Shown: positions 36,441 through 44,829, counted from the first letter of the stretch. The stretch is 64,000 nt of DNA from Agromyces sp. SYSU T00194 (GCF_040496035.1 NZ_JBEPJZ010000001.1:2170001-2234000), one strand, 5' to 3'. The notes: generated by a model from the sequence alone, not told the origin. A program made the numbers and translations.

Positions 36441-37877
36441 TTACCCCTCAGTGGGCGGCTCGTCCGGCTGCGCTGCGGCCGCGATGCCGAGGGCAGACAG
36501 CTGCGACGTCAGCCGGCGGCGACGCATCGCGTCCCGAACCGCCGTGATGCGCTGCTGCGTCATCCCCGGGATCAGGTCGAGGAGCTCCTCGATCGGCACA
36601 CCGTTGTCGAGCTGCGCGAGCTTCACCATGCCGTCGACGACGGCACCGAACGAACGGGCCTCCGTCTCACGCCACACCATCTCCGCAGCCTCGTCGGGGG
36701 CGTCACCGCCGGACATCTCGACCGCGAGGCGCAGCACCTGCTCCCACGACTCACCGAACGACTCACGCTTGAGCAGCAGCTTCCGCTGGTGTGCGGACTC
36801 CGCCAACGCGGCGGTCTCCGTCGACACGTTCGACAGGTTCCCCGTCGCCTGATGCAACGGAATACCGGCCTGCAGGGCGACCTGCTCCGTCATCTCCCGC
36901 AGCAGCGCATCGTAGGGGCCGATCGGCGAAGCTGCGAGGGAGTCGACCTTCACATCCGCCGGGTGGTCGGGGAACGCCCACACATCCGCTGCGGACGCCC
37001 GAGCGACCTCCTCAGCGGTCGCAGCCCACCCGATGACGACCTTCTGCCGGAACGCGGAGAACCGCGACGTCACGAGCCGGTCGAAGTTGACCGAATTGAT
37101 CGCCCGCTGCGCCTGGATCAGCGGCTCCACCTCGCCGCGAGGGTCACGGTCCTCCGCCGTGCGCTCGTTCACGAACCGCACCACCGGGCACACCGGCACG
37201 CCACCGTACGTGGCGCCGTGCTCCCACGGCTCGTCGGTGAAGATCACGTCGTCGGCCGTCGGCGACTTCGCCTCGTCCGCCTTCTTCGACGTCTTCGCAC
37301 GGATGAACGCGGGCTGCACCAGACGCTCGTCGATGAACAGCACCGACCAGCCACGCCCCAGCAGCGGGGTCGTCACGTCACGGATCAGCATCGCCGACAC
37401 CGGGAACAGGTCGACCCGCGGGTCATCCCACTCCGCAATCACGTTCCGCGGCGTCCACGTCGCCGGCACCGGCTCCTTCTCGTCGTCCGGGAGGACCGAC
37501 ACGAACGAGAACCCGTACGTCAGCGCCGCATCGTGAACCTCAGCCTGCCGGGCATCCAGGTTGTGCTTCTGCCACCACGCCCACCCGTTGTCGTCGTCAT
37601 CCGACGCCGGAGACCGGAACCCGACACACGACAGCCCACGCAGGAACGTGTCGACGACCACGCCGCACACGTTCCGCACCGACATCTTCGCGAGCTCCTC
37701 GATCTCGTCCGAGGAACCATCCTTCACGTCAGGGATGCCAGCCAGCCCGTCACGGTACAGGCGGAACCGGTTGAACTTGTCCTTGGCCGTGGCACGATTC
37801 CAGGCGTTCCACACGACACTCCGCGCGACCGACGACAGCTCATCCGAGATGGGCTCGAGCTCGAGGGTGGTGGTCAT
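36441..37877 (-). CDS. Portal protein
   Basis: 478 residues from ATG 37877 (ATGA overlap with the terminase stop). NAWNRATAKDKFNRFRLYRDGL, VDTFLRGLSCVGFRSP and HNLDARQAEVHDAALTYGFS, the LIQAQRAINSVNFDRLVTS helix and HQATGNLSNVSTETAALAES fit SPP1/HK97-type portals. It forms the dodecameric DNA channel. Confidence 0.92.
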   Translation of the reverse strand: MTTTLELEPISDELSSVARSVVWNAWNRATAKDKFNRFRLYRDGLAGIPDVKDGSSDEIEELAKMSVRNVCGVVVDTFLRGLSCVGFRSPASDDDDNGWAWWQKHNLDARQAEVHDAALTYGFSFVSVLPDDEKEPVPATWTPRNVIAEWDDPRVDLFPVSAMLIRDVTTPLLGRGWSVLFIDERLVQPAFIRAKTSKKADEAKSPTADDVIFTDEPWEHGATYGGVPVCPVVRFVNERTAEDRDPRGEVEPLIQAQRAINSVNFDRLVTSRFSAFRQKVVIGWAATAEEVARASAADVWAFPDHPADVKVDSLAASPIGPYDALLREMTEQVALQAGIPLHQATGNLSNVSTETAALAESAHQRKLLLKRESFGESWEQVLRLAVEMSGGDAPDEAAEMVWRETEARSFGAVVDGMVKLAQLDNGVPIEELLDLIPGMTQQRITAVRDAMRRRRLTSQLSALGIAAAAQPDEPPTEG

Positions 37878-39376
37878 ACGAACACCGCCTTTCCGTTCGT
37901 GCGCTTCCCGGTAACAGCCGCCCAGTTCGCAAGGCTGATCGCTTCGGTCGGTGTCTCGTCCCCGTCGGGCGTGGTCGCTTTCCAACCCCACCCGCCGTCA
38001 CGAGTGCGGTTCTCCTTGTCGCAGATGCTGATCGAGTCGTCGAGCCGCTTCTGCCCATCGATCGCGAGATGCGTCACCGACCGCTCGAGGATCGAGTCGT
38101 AGAGCATCGCCGCGGCCGTCAGATACTCCGACGTCGTCGCGACGTGCACGATGCGGGTCGACACGCGCCGCTTCCGCAATGCCTCCTGCAGTACCGTCGC
38201 GCCCGCACGGCCGGAGATCACGATCTGGGCCGTGTCTGTGGCGCGTTCCGCGAGCCAGTCAGCGAGCGACGCGACCCCGGCATCCACCGGGCCCGAGTGG
38301 GCGCCGACGAGCTCGACGTGCACACCGCCGTCATGCTTCACCGACCCGGCGACCGAGACGCGCGTACCGTCCTTGCTGAACGCGACACCGAACGACTTCA
38401 CACCAGATGCCGGCGGGGTCTTCACGCCCGTGTCGTCCCACTGCGCCACCGTGACGAGCCGTGAACCGCCGAGCTCGGACGACCAACGCCCGAGGCGCTC
38501 GCGCGCGAAGCCTGCATCGGAGAACCGGGCACGCTCACCCGCGATCACATCTACCTGCAACCTGCCGGCGTCGATGCCGGGGTTCGTCTCGTGCCACAGG
38601 CGGCGATCGTCGAGGTCGACCGACCCCTCCACCGACCACTCGTGCCACGCGATCCGTCCCGGCCTATCGCCGAGCGCCTCGTGACGCACACGGGTGAACA
38701 CCTCACCGACCGCAGACGGCCCCGGAGGTGTGCCCGTGAAGATCCACTGCGGATTCCCCAAAGGTGCCGCGGACGTAGTCGGCATCAGCGCCTCGAGCGC
38801 GTCCTCGGACAGTTCCTGCGCCTCGTCCATGACCAGCACATCGACCGTGAAACCACGACCCGAGTTCTTCGACCTGGCGACGAGCTCGATCGACCCACCG
38901 TTGGTGAGGAAGATCGCCTCCTGCCCGTTCACCGACCGCACGTTCTGCACGAGCGCGTTGAGCTCCGGGAACTTCGCGCCCGGATCGTCACGCTTCTGCC
39001 CGAAGAAGAACTTGAGCCGGCGGAAGTGCTTCTGCGCCGTCTTCACCTCATGCGCCGTGTGCAGGATCTTCTCGCCACGGCCAACCATGCCGAACAGTTC
39101 CCGCACCTCGAGCAGCGCGTTCTTCCCGTTCTGCCTCGGAACCGCGAGCCCGCACGTCAGCGACGCGAACTTCTGCCGGCGCATCGCGAGCCAGTCGTCG
39201 AGGACCAGCCGTTGCCACCCGTCCGGGTCGAGCTGGTAGTCGGCAGCGAACTTCGCCGCCAGATCACCGAACGTCGAATCAGCGCGCGGGGCGACGTGAT
39301 GCCGCGGCCTCTGACTGTCGCTTGGCAAGAGCCTCCTGGAAGTCAAGAAGACCGGTCCTCTCCGCAGGCGCCGCAT
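37874..39376 (-). CDS. Terminase large subunit
   Basis: About 500 residues. The start is uncertain because the gene overlaps the small terminase: ATG 39376 is used here, with TTG 39346 or 39328 as alternatives. The ATPase has VPRQNGKN (Walker A), VLVMDEAQE (Walker B) and FTGTPPGP (coupling motif). The C-terminal nuclease domain shows FGVAFSKDGTRVSVAGS and later acidic residues of the RNase H fold (AAMLYDSILE). It cuts and pumps phage DNA into heads. Confidence 0.93.
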   Translation of the reverse strand: MRRLRRGPVFLTSRRLLPSDSQRPRHHVAPRADSTFGDLAAKFAADYQLDPDGWQRLVLDDWLAMRRQKFASLTCGLAVPRQNGKNALLEVRELFGMVGRGEKILHTAHEVKTAQKHFRRLKFFFGQKRDDPGAKFPELNALVQNVRSVNGQEAIFLTNGGSIELVARSKNSGRGFTVDVLVMDEAQELSEDALEALMPTTSAAPLGNPQWIFTGTPPGPSAVGEVFTRVRHEALGDRPGRIAWHEWSVEGSVDLDDRRLWHETNPGIDAGRLQVDVIAGERARFSDAGFARERLGRWSSELGGSRLVTVAQWDDTGVKTPPASGVKSFGVAFSKDGTRVSVAGSVKHDGGVHVELVGAHSGPVDAGVASLADWLAERATDTAQIVISGRAGATVLQEALRKRRVSTRIVHVATTSEYLTAAAMLYDSILERSVTHLAIDGQKRLDDSISICDKENRTRDGGWGWKATTPDGDETPTEAISLANWAAVTGKRTNGKAVFV

Positions 39377-39530
39377 CGGAACGACCGCCGAGCTCCTCGA
39401 TCTCCTGCAGCAACGCACGCATCTGCCCGATCAGAGGCGACCGCTTGTCAGCCGGCGCCTCCGCGAGCGAGTCCCTCGTGACCTCGACCAACCACCGGAG
39501 CTCCTCGAGCCGCGACTTCTCCTCAGCCAT
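39279..39530 (-). CDS. Terminase small subunit
   Basis: 83 residues from ATG 39530: MAEEKSRLEELRWLVEVTRD..., a helical protein with LIGQMRALLQEIEELGG and a basic end. Short small subunits of this kind precede the large terminase in actinophages and recognise the packaging site. It overlaps the large subunit frame and the HNH gene by eight bases. Confidence 0.78.
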   Translation of the reverse strand: MAEEKSRLEELRWLVEVTRDSLAEAPADKRSPLIGQMRALLQEIEELGGRSDAAPAERTGLLDFQEALAKRQSEAAASRRPAR

Positions 39531-40062
39531 GAGCCGCCTCCACGATCCGCGTGCCCTTCCGCGCGTTGCACAGCGCGTGAGCCGCCCGCAGATTCCCCGG
39601 ATCATCCGATCCGCCACGCGCGCGCGGCACGACATGATCGAGCGTCGGATACCGGCCAGAATCCGGCGACGCACCCGGCTCCGTCGGATCACCGCACAGC
39701 CAGCACACGAACGCGTCACGCTCGAGCACCTCACGCCGCAACGACGCCGACGGTCGGAACCGATCGAACCGACCACCCTCGCCCGCCGGCGCACCGTACA
39801 GGTCTACCCGGCAGCACGTATCCGAGCACCATCGCTGGACCGAGCCGCGCTGCACCCGCGCGTCGAACTTCGCGCCGCAGAGCTCGCACACGCCAGGAAC
39901 CGTCTCGCGACGGAAGGTCAACCGGCGGCCGTCAGCCTCGCGACGGGCTCGATACTCGCGCTGGTACGCGCTGTTCGCGAGCCGGCACGCTTCGCAGCGA
40001 CACCCTCGTCGGTAGCCGCTGTACCTGCCATGGCGCGAGTTCGAATCGTGGCTCTGAGGCAT
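39523..40062 (-). CDS. HNH endonuclease next to terminase
   Basis: 179 residues from ATG 40062. N-terminal RHGRYSGYRRGCRCEACRLA motif, a CELCG...WCSDTC zinc pair, then CWLCGDPTEPG and LDHVVPRARGGSDDPGNLRAAH with HALCNARKG, a full HNH site. HNH proteins beside the terminase are needed for specific DNA cleavage at packaging in HK97-like phages, which suggests cos-type packaging. Confidence 0.9.
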   Translation of the reverse strand: MPQSHDSNSRHGRYSGYRRGCRCEACRLANSAYQREYRARREADGRRLTFRRETVPGVCELCGAKFDARVQRGSVQRWCSDTCCRVDLYGAPAGEGGRFDRFRPSASLRREVLERDAFVCWLCGDPTEPGASPDSGRYPTLDHVVPRARGGSDDPGNLRAAHALCNARKGTRIVEAAHG

Positions 40063-40159
40063 CGTCTCCGGCACCTCCGAACCTCCCGACCATCCGGGGG
40101 GGTATCTCGTTATGCCTCCGGGAGCGAGGGAGTCGAGGGGGAGGGTCACCCCCCACCCC

Positions 40160-40462
40160 TCACCAGTTGAAGCCGGTTGTGATTGGTGGTTCGGGTGCTG
40201 TGGGCTTGGGATCTTGGAGTCGGTTGCCGCGTGCTTGGTTGCAGCGTCTGCAGAGGACTCGGCCGTTGCTTGGGTCGTTGGTGCCGCCGCGTGTGATTGG
40301 GATGATGTGGTCGGGTTCGGCGCTCTGTGGTGTTCTGCCTTTGGTGTAGTCGAGGGTGCATCCGCAGAGTGGGCAGTGGGTGATGCCTTGGTCTTGTCCG
40401 GCTTGGAGGACGCGGCGTCGGAAGTGGATGTGGGGGGCGGTGCCTGTGCGGGAGGTGGCCAT
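40160..40462 (-). CDS. Second small HNH endonuclease
   Basis: 100 residues from ATG 40462. CPLCGCTLDY, DHIIPITRGGTNDPSNGRVL and CRRCNQARGNRL form a compact HNH with two CxxC knuckles. It lies just upstream of the packaging genes. Either this or the next HNH may act with terminase; the other may be a free-standing homing-type nuclease. Confidence 0.85.
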   Translation of the reverse strand: MATSRTGTAPHIHFRRRVLQAGQDQGITHCPLCGCTLDYTKGRTPQSAEPDHIIPITRGGTNDPSNGRVLCRRCNQARGNRLQDPKPTAPEPPITTGFNW

Positions 40463-40516
40463 GGTCCCTCCCGGGGGCGCCCTCTGCTAGGGGTGGGGTG
40501 GGCGTCGGTGCCTGCC

Positions 40517-40642
40517 CTACCCGGGGGTGTTGGTGGGGGTGGGGGTCTGTTCTGGGGTGGGGCCCTCGGCTGCTACCCCCTGGTGGCAGGGGCAGGTGCA
40601 TTGCTTGCCGAAGTTCGTGACGTGGCACCAGCACTTCGTCAT
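40517..40642 (-). CDS. Cys-rich 41-residue microprotein
   Basis: MTKCWCHVTNFGKQCTCPCH followed by a Pro/Thr tail. Its ATGA overlaps the stop of the Stealth-like gene, matching the coupling seen throughout this operon, so I take it as real though very short. Six residues able to bind zinc (CWCH, CTCPCH) suggest a small zinc knuckle. No family is recognised. Confidence 0.6.
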   Translation of the reverse strand: MTKCWCHVTNFGKQCTCPCHQGVAAEGPTPEQTPTPTNTPG

Positions 40643-41328
40643 GCGTGCTCCTCGTGGGGTGACGGTTCGGGGAACAGGGCCGCGAGGGTGCGGTGGTGGG
40701 TCTTGTACGTGTTGTCGCTGGTGGAGACGAACAGGGTGGTGGGGAAGGGCGCGTTGGGGTGGAGGATCTTCACGTCGCGGATGGTGCGGCCTCTGAGGCC
40801 GGCGATCGCGCCGTAGGCGGTGCGGTAGTGCCAGCGGGTGATGCCGGGGTTGAGGGCGAGCGCGTCGAGCATCGCGGCCTTGTGGATGAGCAGGGGGACG
40901 TGGAGCTCGAACGACAACGGGTTGCGGTGCCCGTGCTGCTCAAGCACGGCGGCGGTGTCGGCCACGGCTTGGGGGTAGGGGCCGCGGTTGCCCGCCCGGT
41001 GGAGTTCCCCGATCACGTCGGTCACGTGGCCGCGGTTGTACAGGGGGAGCTCGGTGGTGGGGCGGGTGATGTAGAAGTCGTCGTTGAACAGGATGAACGG
41101 GTCTGTGATGAGGGGGTGGCGGCAGGCTTTCTCGAGGTTGCGGCGGACGTTGCCGAATCGGGTGGAGCCTTGCCGGGGGACGGGCACCACGTGGGTGGTG
41201 TTGCGGTTGACCCAGTGGGGCGCGTCGCCGACGATCCACACGTTGTCGTGGGGGAGGTTGACCAGGGAGCGGAGTGAGTGGCGGAGTTCGGGGTTCTCTC
41301 CGGGGCGGCAGAGGTAGACGACATCCAT
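40639..41328 (-). CDS. Stealth-like sugar-phosphate transferase
   Basis: 229 residues from ATG 41328. MDVVYLCRPGENPELRHSLR and DNVWIVGDAPHWV recall Stealth conserved region 1. FILFNDDFYITRP is the diagnostic conserved region 2, where the two Asp bind metal. A region with LSFELHVPLLIHKAAMLDAL matches region 3, which contributes a catalytic His. Stealth enzymes transfer hexose-1-phosphate to build capsule or wall polymers. Its presence in a prophage suggests host-surface or virion modification. Some actinophage annotations call such genes glycosyltransferase. No membrane segment. Confidence 0.75.
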   Translation of the reverse strand: MDVVYLCRPGENPELRHSLRSLVNLPHDNVWIVGDAPHWVNRNTTHVVPVPRQGSTRFGNVRRNLEKACRHPLITDPFILFNDDFYITRPTTELPLYNRGHVTDVIGELHRAGNRGPYPQAVADTAAVLEQHGHRNPLSFELHVPLLIHKAAMLDALALNPGITRWHYRTAYGAIAGLRGRTIRDVKILHPNAPFPTTLFVSTSDNTYKTHHRTLAALFPEPSPHEEHA

Positions 41329-41329
41329 G

Positions 41330-41422
41330 TCAGTCGTCTCCGCGGTCGAAGCGGGGGTCGCAGCATGCGTCGGCTGCGGTGGGGGATTCCCAGCGGGAGC
41401 CGCAGTCGTTGCACTCGTGCAT
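41330..41422 (-). CDS. 30-residue zinc-knuckle-like microprotein
   Basis: MHECNDCGSRWESPTAADAC then CDPRFDRGDD, from ATG 41422 with GGAG eight bases upstream, one base before the Stealth-like gene. The CxxC...CC pattern suggests one bound zinc. Similar tiny proteins are common in actinophages; function unknown. Confidence 0.6.
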   Translation of the reverse strand: MHECNDCGSRWESPTAADACCDPRFDRGDD

Positions 41423-41481
41423 CGCCGTGCTCCGTTCGTCCCGGCCGGGGTTCGCAGGTTCCGTCTGGCCCTCGAAAGGTG

Positions 41482-41652
41482 TTAGGGCGTGATGGGCGGC
41501 CTTCGGGCGCACATGAGATTCCCGTTGACGAGCCCCGTGGCCGGGACGTGCCCCGCCTGAACGAGTTGGACGCCCCGCAACCGGTCATGGTCGGGGGCGT
41601 CCTGCGGGGGAGTTGCATCGGACCCGGTTCTAGACAGACTCCGGCGCTGCAC
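41482..41652 (-). CDS. Possible 56-residue protein
   Basis: GTG 41652 to TAA 41482. A TAGGAT hexamer seven bases upstream could be a -10 of a leaderless transcript. The product has a hydrophilic N-terminus and a VQLVQAGHVPATGLVNGNLM core. Support is frame composition and the otherwise unexplained 240-base gap. Confidence 0.4.
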   Translation of the reverse strand: MQRRSLSRTGSDATPPQDAPDHDRLRGVQLVQAGHVPATGLVNGNLMCARRPPITP

Positions 41653-41667
41653 CCTTATCCTACCCGA

Positions 41668-42192
41668 TCAGAGCCCGGAAAGTGCCGATTGGGTCTCTGA
41701 GGGTTCCGTGTGAGCGTCGGCGAACGGGGAGGTCCCCTTCACGTAGAAGGTAACTTCGTCGTCCGGGCTGAGTTCGAGAGACATCTCCGATGGGTGGCTG
41801 AACGCGATCTCTGTACCAGTCGCCGAATGCCGGATGGACTCGATGACTCCGACCCATGCGTGCCGACCGATATCGCCCGCGTGCAGGCTGCCGGCAGAGC
41901 GCGATGTGAACTTCGGCTGAGGCGGCGGCGGTGTCCATGCGTCCACGGTTGGAGCGCAGACGATGCAGGTTCGATATCGCCCGGTGTCGCCGCGCTCGAC
42001 TGCCGCGCGCTCGACGCGGCAGTCTTTCCATTCGACCTCCTTCCACTGGTACATTTCCCCGTCGCGTATGTCGGTGTTCCAGTGGACAACTGGCACACGG
42101 CCGTCGACGGAATGCCGCATCGTCGGGCACCCGTCGAGATGGATCACGCCTGCCGTCGACTTGAGCAATCTCTCCGGTTCTTCGGTCTTCAT
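41668..42192 (-). CDS. Hypothetical phage protein
   Basis: 174 residues from ATG 42192. The N-terminal half has a CPTM...CRVERAAVERGDTGRYRTCIVC pattern, a possible zinc site that also looks like a short DNA-binding module. The C-terminal half is beta-rich (ESIRHSATGTEIAFSHPSEM). No family recognised. It begins one base after the end of the upstream gene. Confidence 0.6.
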   Translation of the reverse strand: MKTEEPERLLKSTAGVIHLDGCPTMRHSVDGRVPVVHWNTDIRDGEMYQWKEVEWKDCRVERAAVERGDTGRYRTCIVCAPTVDAWTPPPPQPKFTSRSAGSLHAGDIGRHAWVGVIESIRHSATGTEIAFSHPSEMSLELSPDDEVTFYVKGTSPFADAHTEPSETQSALSGL

Positions 42193-42193
42193 T

Positions 42194-42883
42194 TCACTCG
42201 CTCCCCACCGTCTCGGAGACGCGGGATTCGATATCGAACGCGAGAGCCCGGATCTCGGTCACCCCACAGGCACGCCACCCACAGCACCCGCATTCCACGA
42301 CGGTCCTGTCCAGCCCTCCGTGCCCGTCGGGCCGATACCGGGCCACCAACGCGACCCGGCGGTCCGTCTCCCACCTGCGGCGCCCCCGAGCGTCCGTGTA
42401 CGCGTACACGGGCACCAGGAACCACCCCGCACCACAGTCAGGGCACGCCTCCGGTTCGTTCGTCCGGGTGTCGATCAGTTCGAGGATGGTGGGGGGTTCG
42501 AACTTGTCGAGGATCATCACCCGCCATCCCGCGATCACGGCCTGCACCGTGTCGTCGGGCTCTTCGCGGGCCCACGCATGCGCGTACACCGCCCGCAGGT
42601 TCTCCTCCGGCGTCAACCGTGGCACCCCCAACCCGAACCCCACGAACCACGCCGACACGGTCTCCTCGATGCGCGTGTACTTCTCGAGCGCGTCCGCGTC
42701 GATCGGGACACCAGCGCGCCCGCCGGCGTCGACCTGTCCGGACACGAGGGATGATGCGACCGCGTCCCGCAGCTGCGCGAACAGGGGCCCGTGGTGCTCG
42801 AGGTGCTTCCCCCCGTCGTCCTTCCGGGTCGTGATGACCCTGCCGACGGTCAGGTCGTCGATGATGTCCAAGAGGTCACTCAT
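42194..42883 (-). CDS. Hypothetical phage protein with zinc-ribbon end
   Basis: 229 residues from ATG 42883. Helical N-terminus (MSDLLDIIDDLTVGRVITTR...), then a C-terminal region with CPDCG and ECGCCGWRACG, a zinc ribbon. Proteins of this layout are frequent in actinophage genomes between the replication and packaging genes. Function unknown. Confidence 0.68.
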   Translation of the reverse strand: MSDLLDIIDDLTVGRVITTRKDDGGKHLEHHGPLFAQLRDAVASSLVSGQVDAGGRAGVPIDADALEKYTRIEETVSAWFVGFGLGVPRLTPEENLRAVYAHAWAREEPDDTVQAVIAGWRVMILDKFEPPTILELIDTRTNEPEACPDCGAGWFLVPVYAYTDARGRRRWETDRRVALVARYRPDGHGGLDRTVVECGCCGWRACGVTEIRALAFDIESRVSETVGSE

Positions 42884-43199
42884 GGAACGGGCCCTCCTCG
42901 GTCGGGTCAGTGGGGAACTCGACGTCGTCGCGTTCGATCTCGATCGAGTAGTCCAGTGGCGGGCGATCGATCTCGAACGTGCCGAACTTGTCCGCCGTGA
43001 CCTTCACCGAAGTGCACTGCGGCTCGCCCTTGTACGTCCGGTTGAACCAGATCGTGTCGAGCACACCTTCCACCGCGACACCGTCGTTCGTCACGACGAC
43101 CCGCCGACCGATGTCCCGGCCTGTGAGGTCGGCGACCTGCACTTGCTCCAGTCCCGGCGATCCGACCCGAACCTTCATCGTCTGCGTCTCCCGCTTCAT
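42876..43199 (-). CDS. Hypothetical phage protein
   Basis: 107 residues from ATG 43199 (ATGA overlap with the upstream stop). LTGRDIGRRVVVTNDGVAVEG starts a small beta-barrel-like domain; the tail is acidic. No recognised family. Confidence 0.62.
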   Translation of the reverse strand: MKRETQTMKVRVGSPGLEQVQVADLTGRDIGRRVVVTNDGVAVEGVLDTIWFNRTYKGEPQCTSVKVTADKFGTFEIDRPPLDYSIEIERDDVEFPTDPTEEGPFHE

Positions 43200-43456
43200 G
43201 CGTCCTGCTCCTTCTGCTCGAGTGCCGCCTGCCCGGGCATCGTGCGCTCCTCACCGGGCGCGAAGTGCACATACCCGTTTGTGTGGCCCGACACCTCGAA
43301 CGTGTAGACCATCTGACGGACACCAACCGGGCGATGCCCCGTGATCGTCGCCTCGACACCCTCCAGGACGACGGCGATTGCCGATCCGTCCGCTTGTTCG
43401 ATGAGAAGCTTCGCTGTCACGTTGCGCTCTTCCTCGTCGATCTGCCAGTTGCTCAT
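43196..43456 (-). CDS. Hypothetical phage protein
   Basis: 86 residues from ATG 43456, beta-rich (NVTAKLLIEQADGSAIAVVL, YTFEVSGHTNGYVHFAPG), overlapping both neighbours by four bases. Similar in composition to the next gene product, perhaps related. Function unknown. Confidence 0.62.
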   Translation of the reverse strand: MSNWQIDEEERNVTAKLLIEQADGSAIAVVLEGVEATITGHRPVGVRQMVYTFEVSGHTNGYVHFAPGEERTMPGQAALEQKEQDA

Positions 43457-43722
43457 CCGAGTCGCTCCCATTCGTGCCAGTTGAGGAAGTCCGCGCCGAG
43501 CACGTTGCGGGCCTCGTACGGCATCCACCCGGTCTCCGACCGGTACTCGCGGAGCAGCGCCCCGAAGTCGGCGCGGGTCATTTCGTGCTCGCCCATGAAC
43601 GCCTCACACGCCATCGACTCGGGCTTGCCCTCGAACCACTCAGCACCCGGGACTGACACGTCCAAGTTGTGGATGCCGAATCGTGCGACCTCGGCCTTCT
43701 CCTCCGGACTCAACTCGGTCAT
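43453..43722 (-). CDS. Hypothetical phage protein
   Basis: 89 residues from ATG 43722, chosen over the upstream GTG because GAGGAGG precedes it. Acidic helical protein (MTELSPEEKAEVARFGIHNL..., ADFGALLREYRSETGWMPYE). No family recognised. Confidence 0.62.
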   Translation of the reverse strand: MTELSPEEKAEVARFGIHNLDVSVPGAEWFEGKPESMACEAFMGEHEMTRADFGALLREYRSETGWMPYEARNVLGADFLNWHEWERLG

Positions 43723-44045
43723 GCTGCCCTCCTCCTCGTTTCCCTCACCCACGACACCTTCGACTCCGGCGGGTTGAACGCGACCACCACACGGTCACGA
43801 CCCGCACGACGAGCCGCCTGATGCACCGCCGACACCGAACGGCCCAACTGCTGACAGATCATCAACGGGTGCACACCCCCATCGAGGAGCCACTCGACCT
43901 CATCGAGCAGCTCGGCCGCGGTCATGCGGGGTTGGGGGGCCCAGTCCACAGCACCGAACGAGTCCACTTCCCGCTTACGGTCGAGCTCGGTGCGCAACCA
44001 GGCCGGCCAGTCGCCGTCCTCGAGCAGGGCAGTCCAGTCAGCCAC
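43719..44045 (-). CDS. HTH-containing phage protein
   Basis: 108 residues from GTG 44045, which overlaps the stop of the 59-residue gene upstream; ATG 44066 is an alternative. After an N-terminal ADWTALLEDGDWPAWLRTEL helix pair, MTAAELLDEVEWLLDGGVHP and MICQQLGRSVSAVHQAARRA form a helix-turn-helix resembling small phage DNA-binding regulators. Target unknown. Confidence 0.65.
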   Translation of the reverse strand: MADWTALLEDGDWPAWLRTELDRKREVDSFGAVDWAPQPRMTAAELLDEVEWLLDGGVHPLMICQQLGRSVSAVHQAARRAGRDRVVVAFNPPESKVSWVRETRRRAA

Positions 44046-44217
44046 GGTCCGCACCCCCTGAACCATCAGGTTCCGGGTCGCGCCACCACGTCCCGTTGAC
44101 CGTAGTGTGAGGCAGCCCGTGCGACTCGTGGCCTTCGAGGTAGCGACAGCACGCACCTCCCTCGATCAGCGGATGGGTTGCGGGACACGGGATGCTCGGA
44201 GTCGTCTCAGCGCTCAT
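44038..44217 (-). CDS. 59-residue phage microprotein
   Basis: ATG 44217 to TGA 44038. Both ends overlap neighbours (ATGA at the start, GTGGCTGA at the end), the same coupling as the surrounding genes. The product carries CPATHPLIEGGACCRYLEGH and ESHGLPH, rich in Cys and His and possibly zinc-binding. It is too short for automated calling but fits the operon. Confidence 0.65.
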   Translation of the reverse strand: MSAETTPSIPCPATHPLIEGGACCRYLEGHESHGLPHTTVNGTWWRDPEPDGSGGADRG

Positions 44218-44498
44218 CGTCCTGCCTCCCCTGCATCAGCGGGCCGCGCGGGGCGGTTGCGCGCGGCGAACTCGAACACCTGCTCGATCGCGCGCCGCCG
44301 CCCGAGTCCCACGCCGTCGAAGCCGAGAGCTAGCGCCGCCTGGTAGAGCGCCTCCTCGTAGTCCTCCCACTGCCTCGCCTCGGCGCGCATGGCATCCACC
44401 CCGGCTTCCCTCGCTGCGGAGTAGAGCCCGAGAGCGCCGTGGAGCGCGACGAATCGCACGAGCTCGTCCTCTGTCGGACGCCAGACCTCGCGGCTCAT
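44214..44498 (-). CDS. Hypothetical phage protein
   Basis: 94 residues from ATG 44498, all helical (TEDELVRFVALHGALGLYSA..., YEEALYQAALALGFDGVGLG). No family recognised. Confidence 0.6.
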   Translation of the reverse strand: MSREVWRPTEDELVRFVALHGALGLYSAAREAGVDAMRAEARQWEDYEEALYQAALALGFDGVGLGRRRAIEQVFEFAARNRPARPADAGEAGR

Positions 44499-44626
44499 CG
44501 CCCCACCCGCCGATCAGCGGCAGCGCGCATCCGCTCCCACGACGCGCGTTGCTTGCGCCTCTCGGCCTCGGGGATCGAGGCCCAATCGGTCGTACGGTTG
44601 CAGTACCGGTAGCTGAACCAGGGCAT
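44495..44626 (-). CDS. 43-residue phage protein
   Basis: MPWFSYRYCNRTTDWASIPE followed by a basic helix. Starts at ATG 44626, overlapping the upstream stop by one base (TGATG). Unknown function. Confidence 0.58.
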   Translation of the reverse strand: MPWFSYRYCNRTTDWASIPEAERRKQRASWERMRAAADRRVGR

Positions 44627-44829
44627 CACGCGCCTTCCTCTGAATTCGACGGTTCTGGGTTCCCAGCACGCACCCACCATCGAGCGTCCGGAATGGACGT
44701 CGACTGCTCGAGCGCGTCTGCCAACTCCCGCAACAGGCCCGACGGGAACGCCGGAGACATGCCCCGCCCACGCAGAGCATCACCCGCCTCAGCCTGCGCA
44801 CGCGCACGCGACACCAGATCACCGGTCAC
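44626..44829 (-). CDS. 67-residue phage protein
   Basis: GTG 44829 overlaps the upstream stop (GTGA). Sequence TGDLVSRARAQAEAGDALRG then LLRELADALEQSTSIPDARW, a helical pattern seen in small actinophage proteins of unknown role. Confidence 0.6.
   Translation of the reverse strand: MTGDLVSRARAQAEAGDALRGRGMSPAFPSGLLRELADALEQSTSIPDARWWVRAGNPEPSNSEEGA

Noticed and set aside
35112..38102. 996-codon plus-strand frame opposite capsid-portal genes
   Set aside because: Arg/His-rich antisense shadow; minus-strand phage genes there are well supported.
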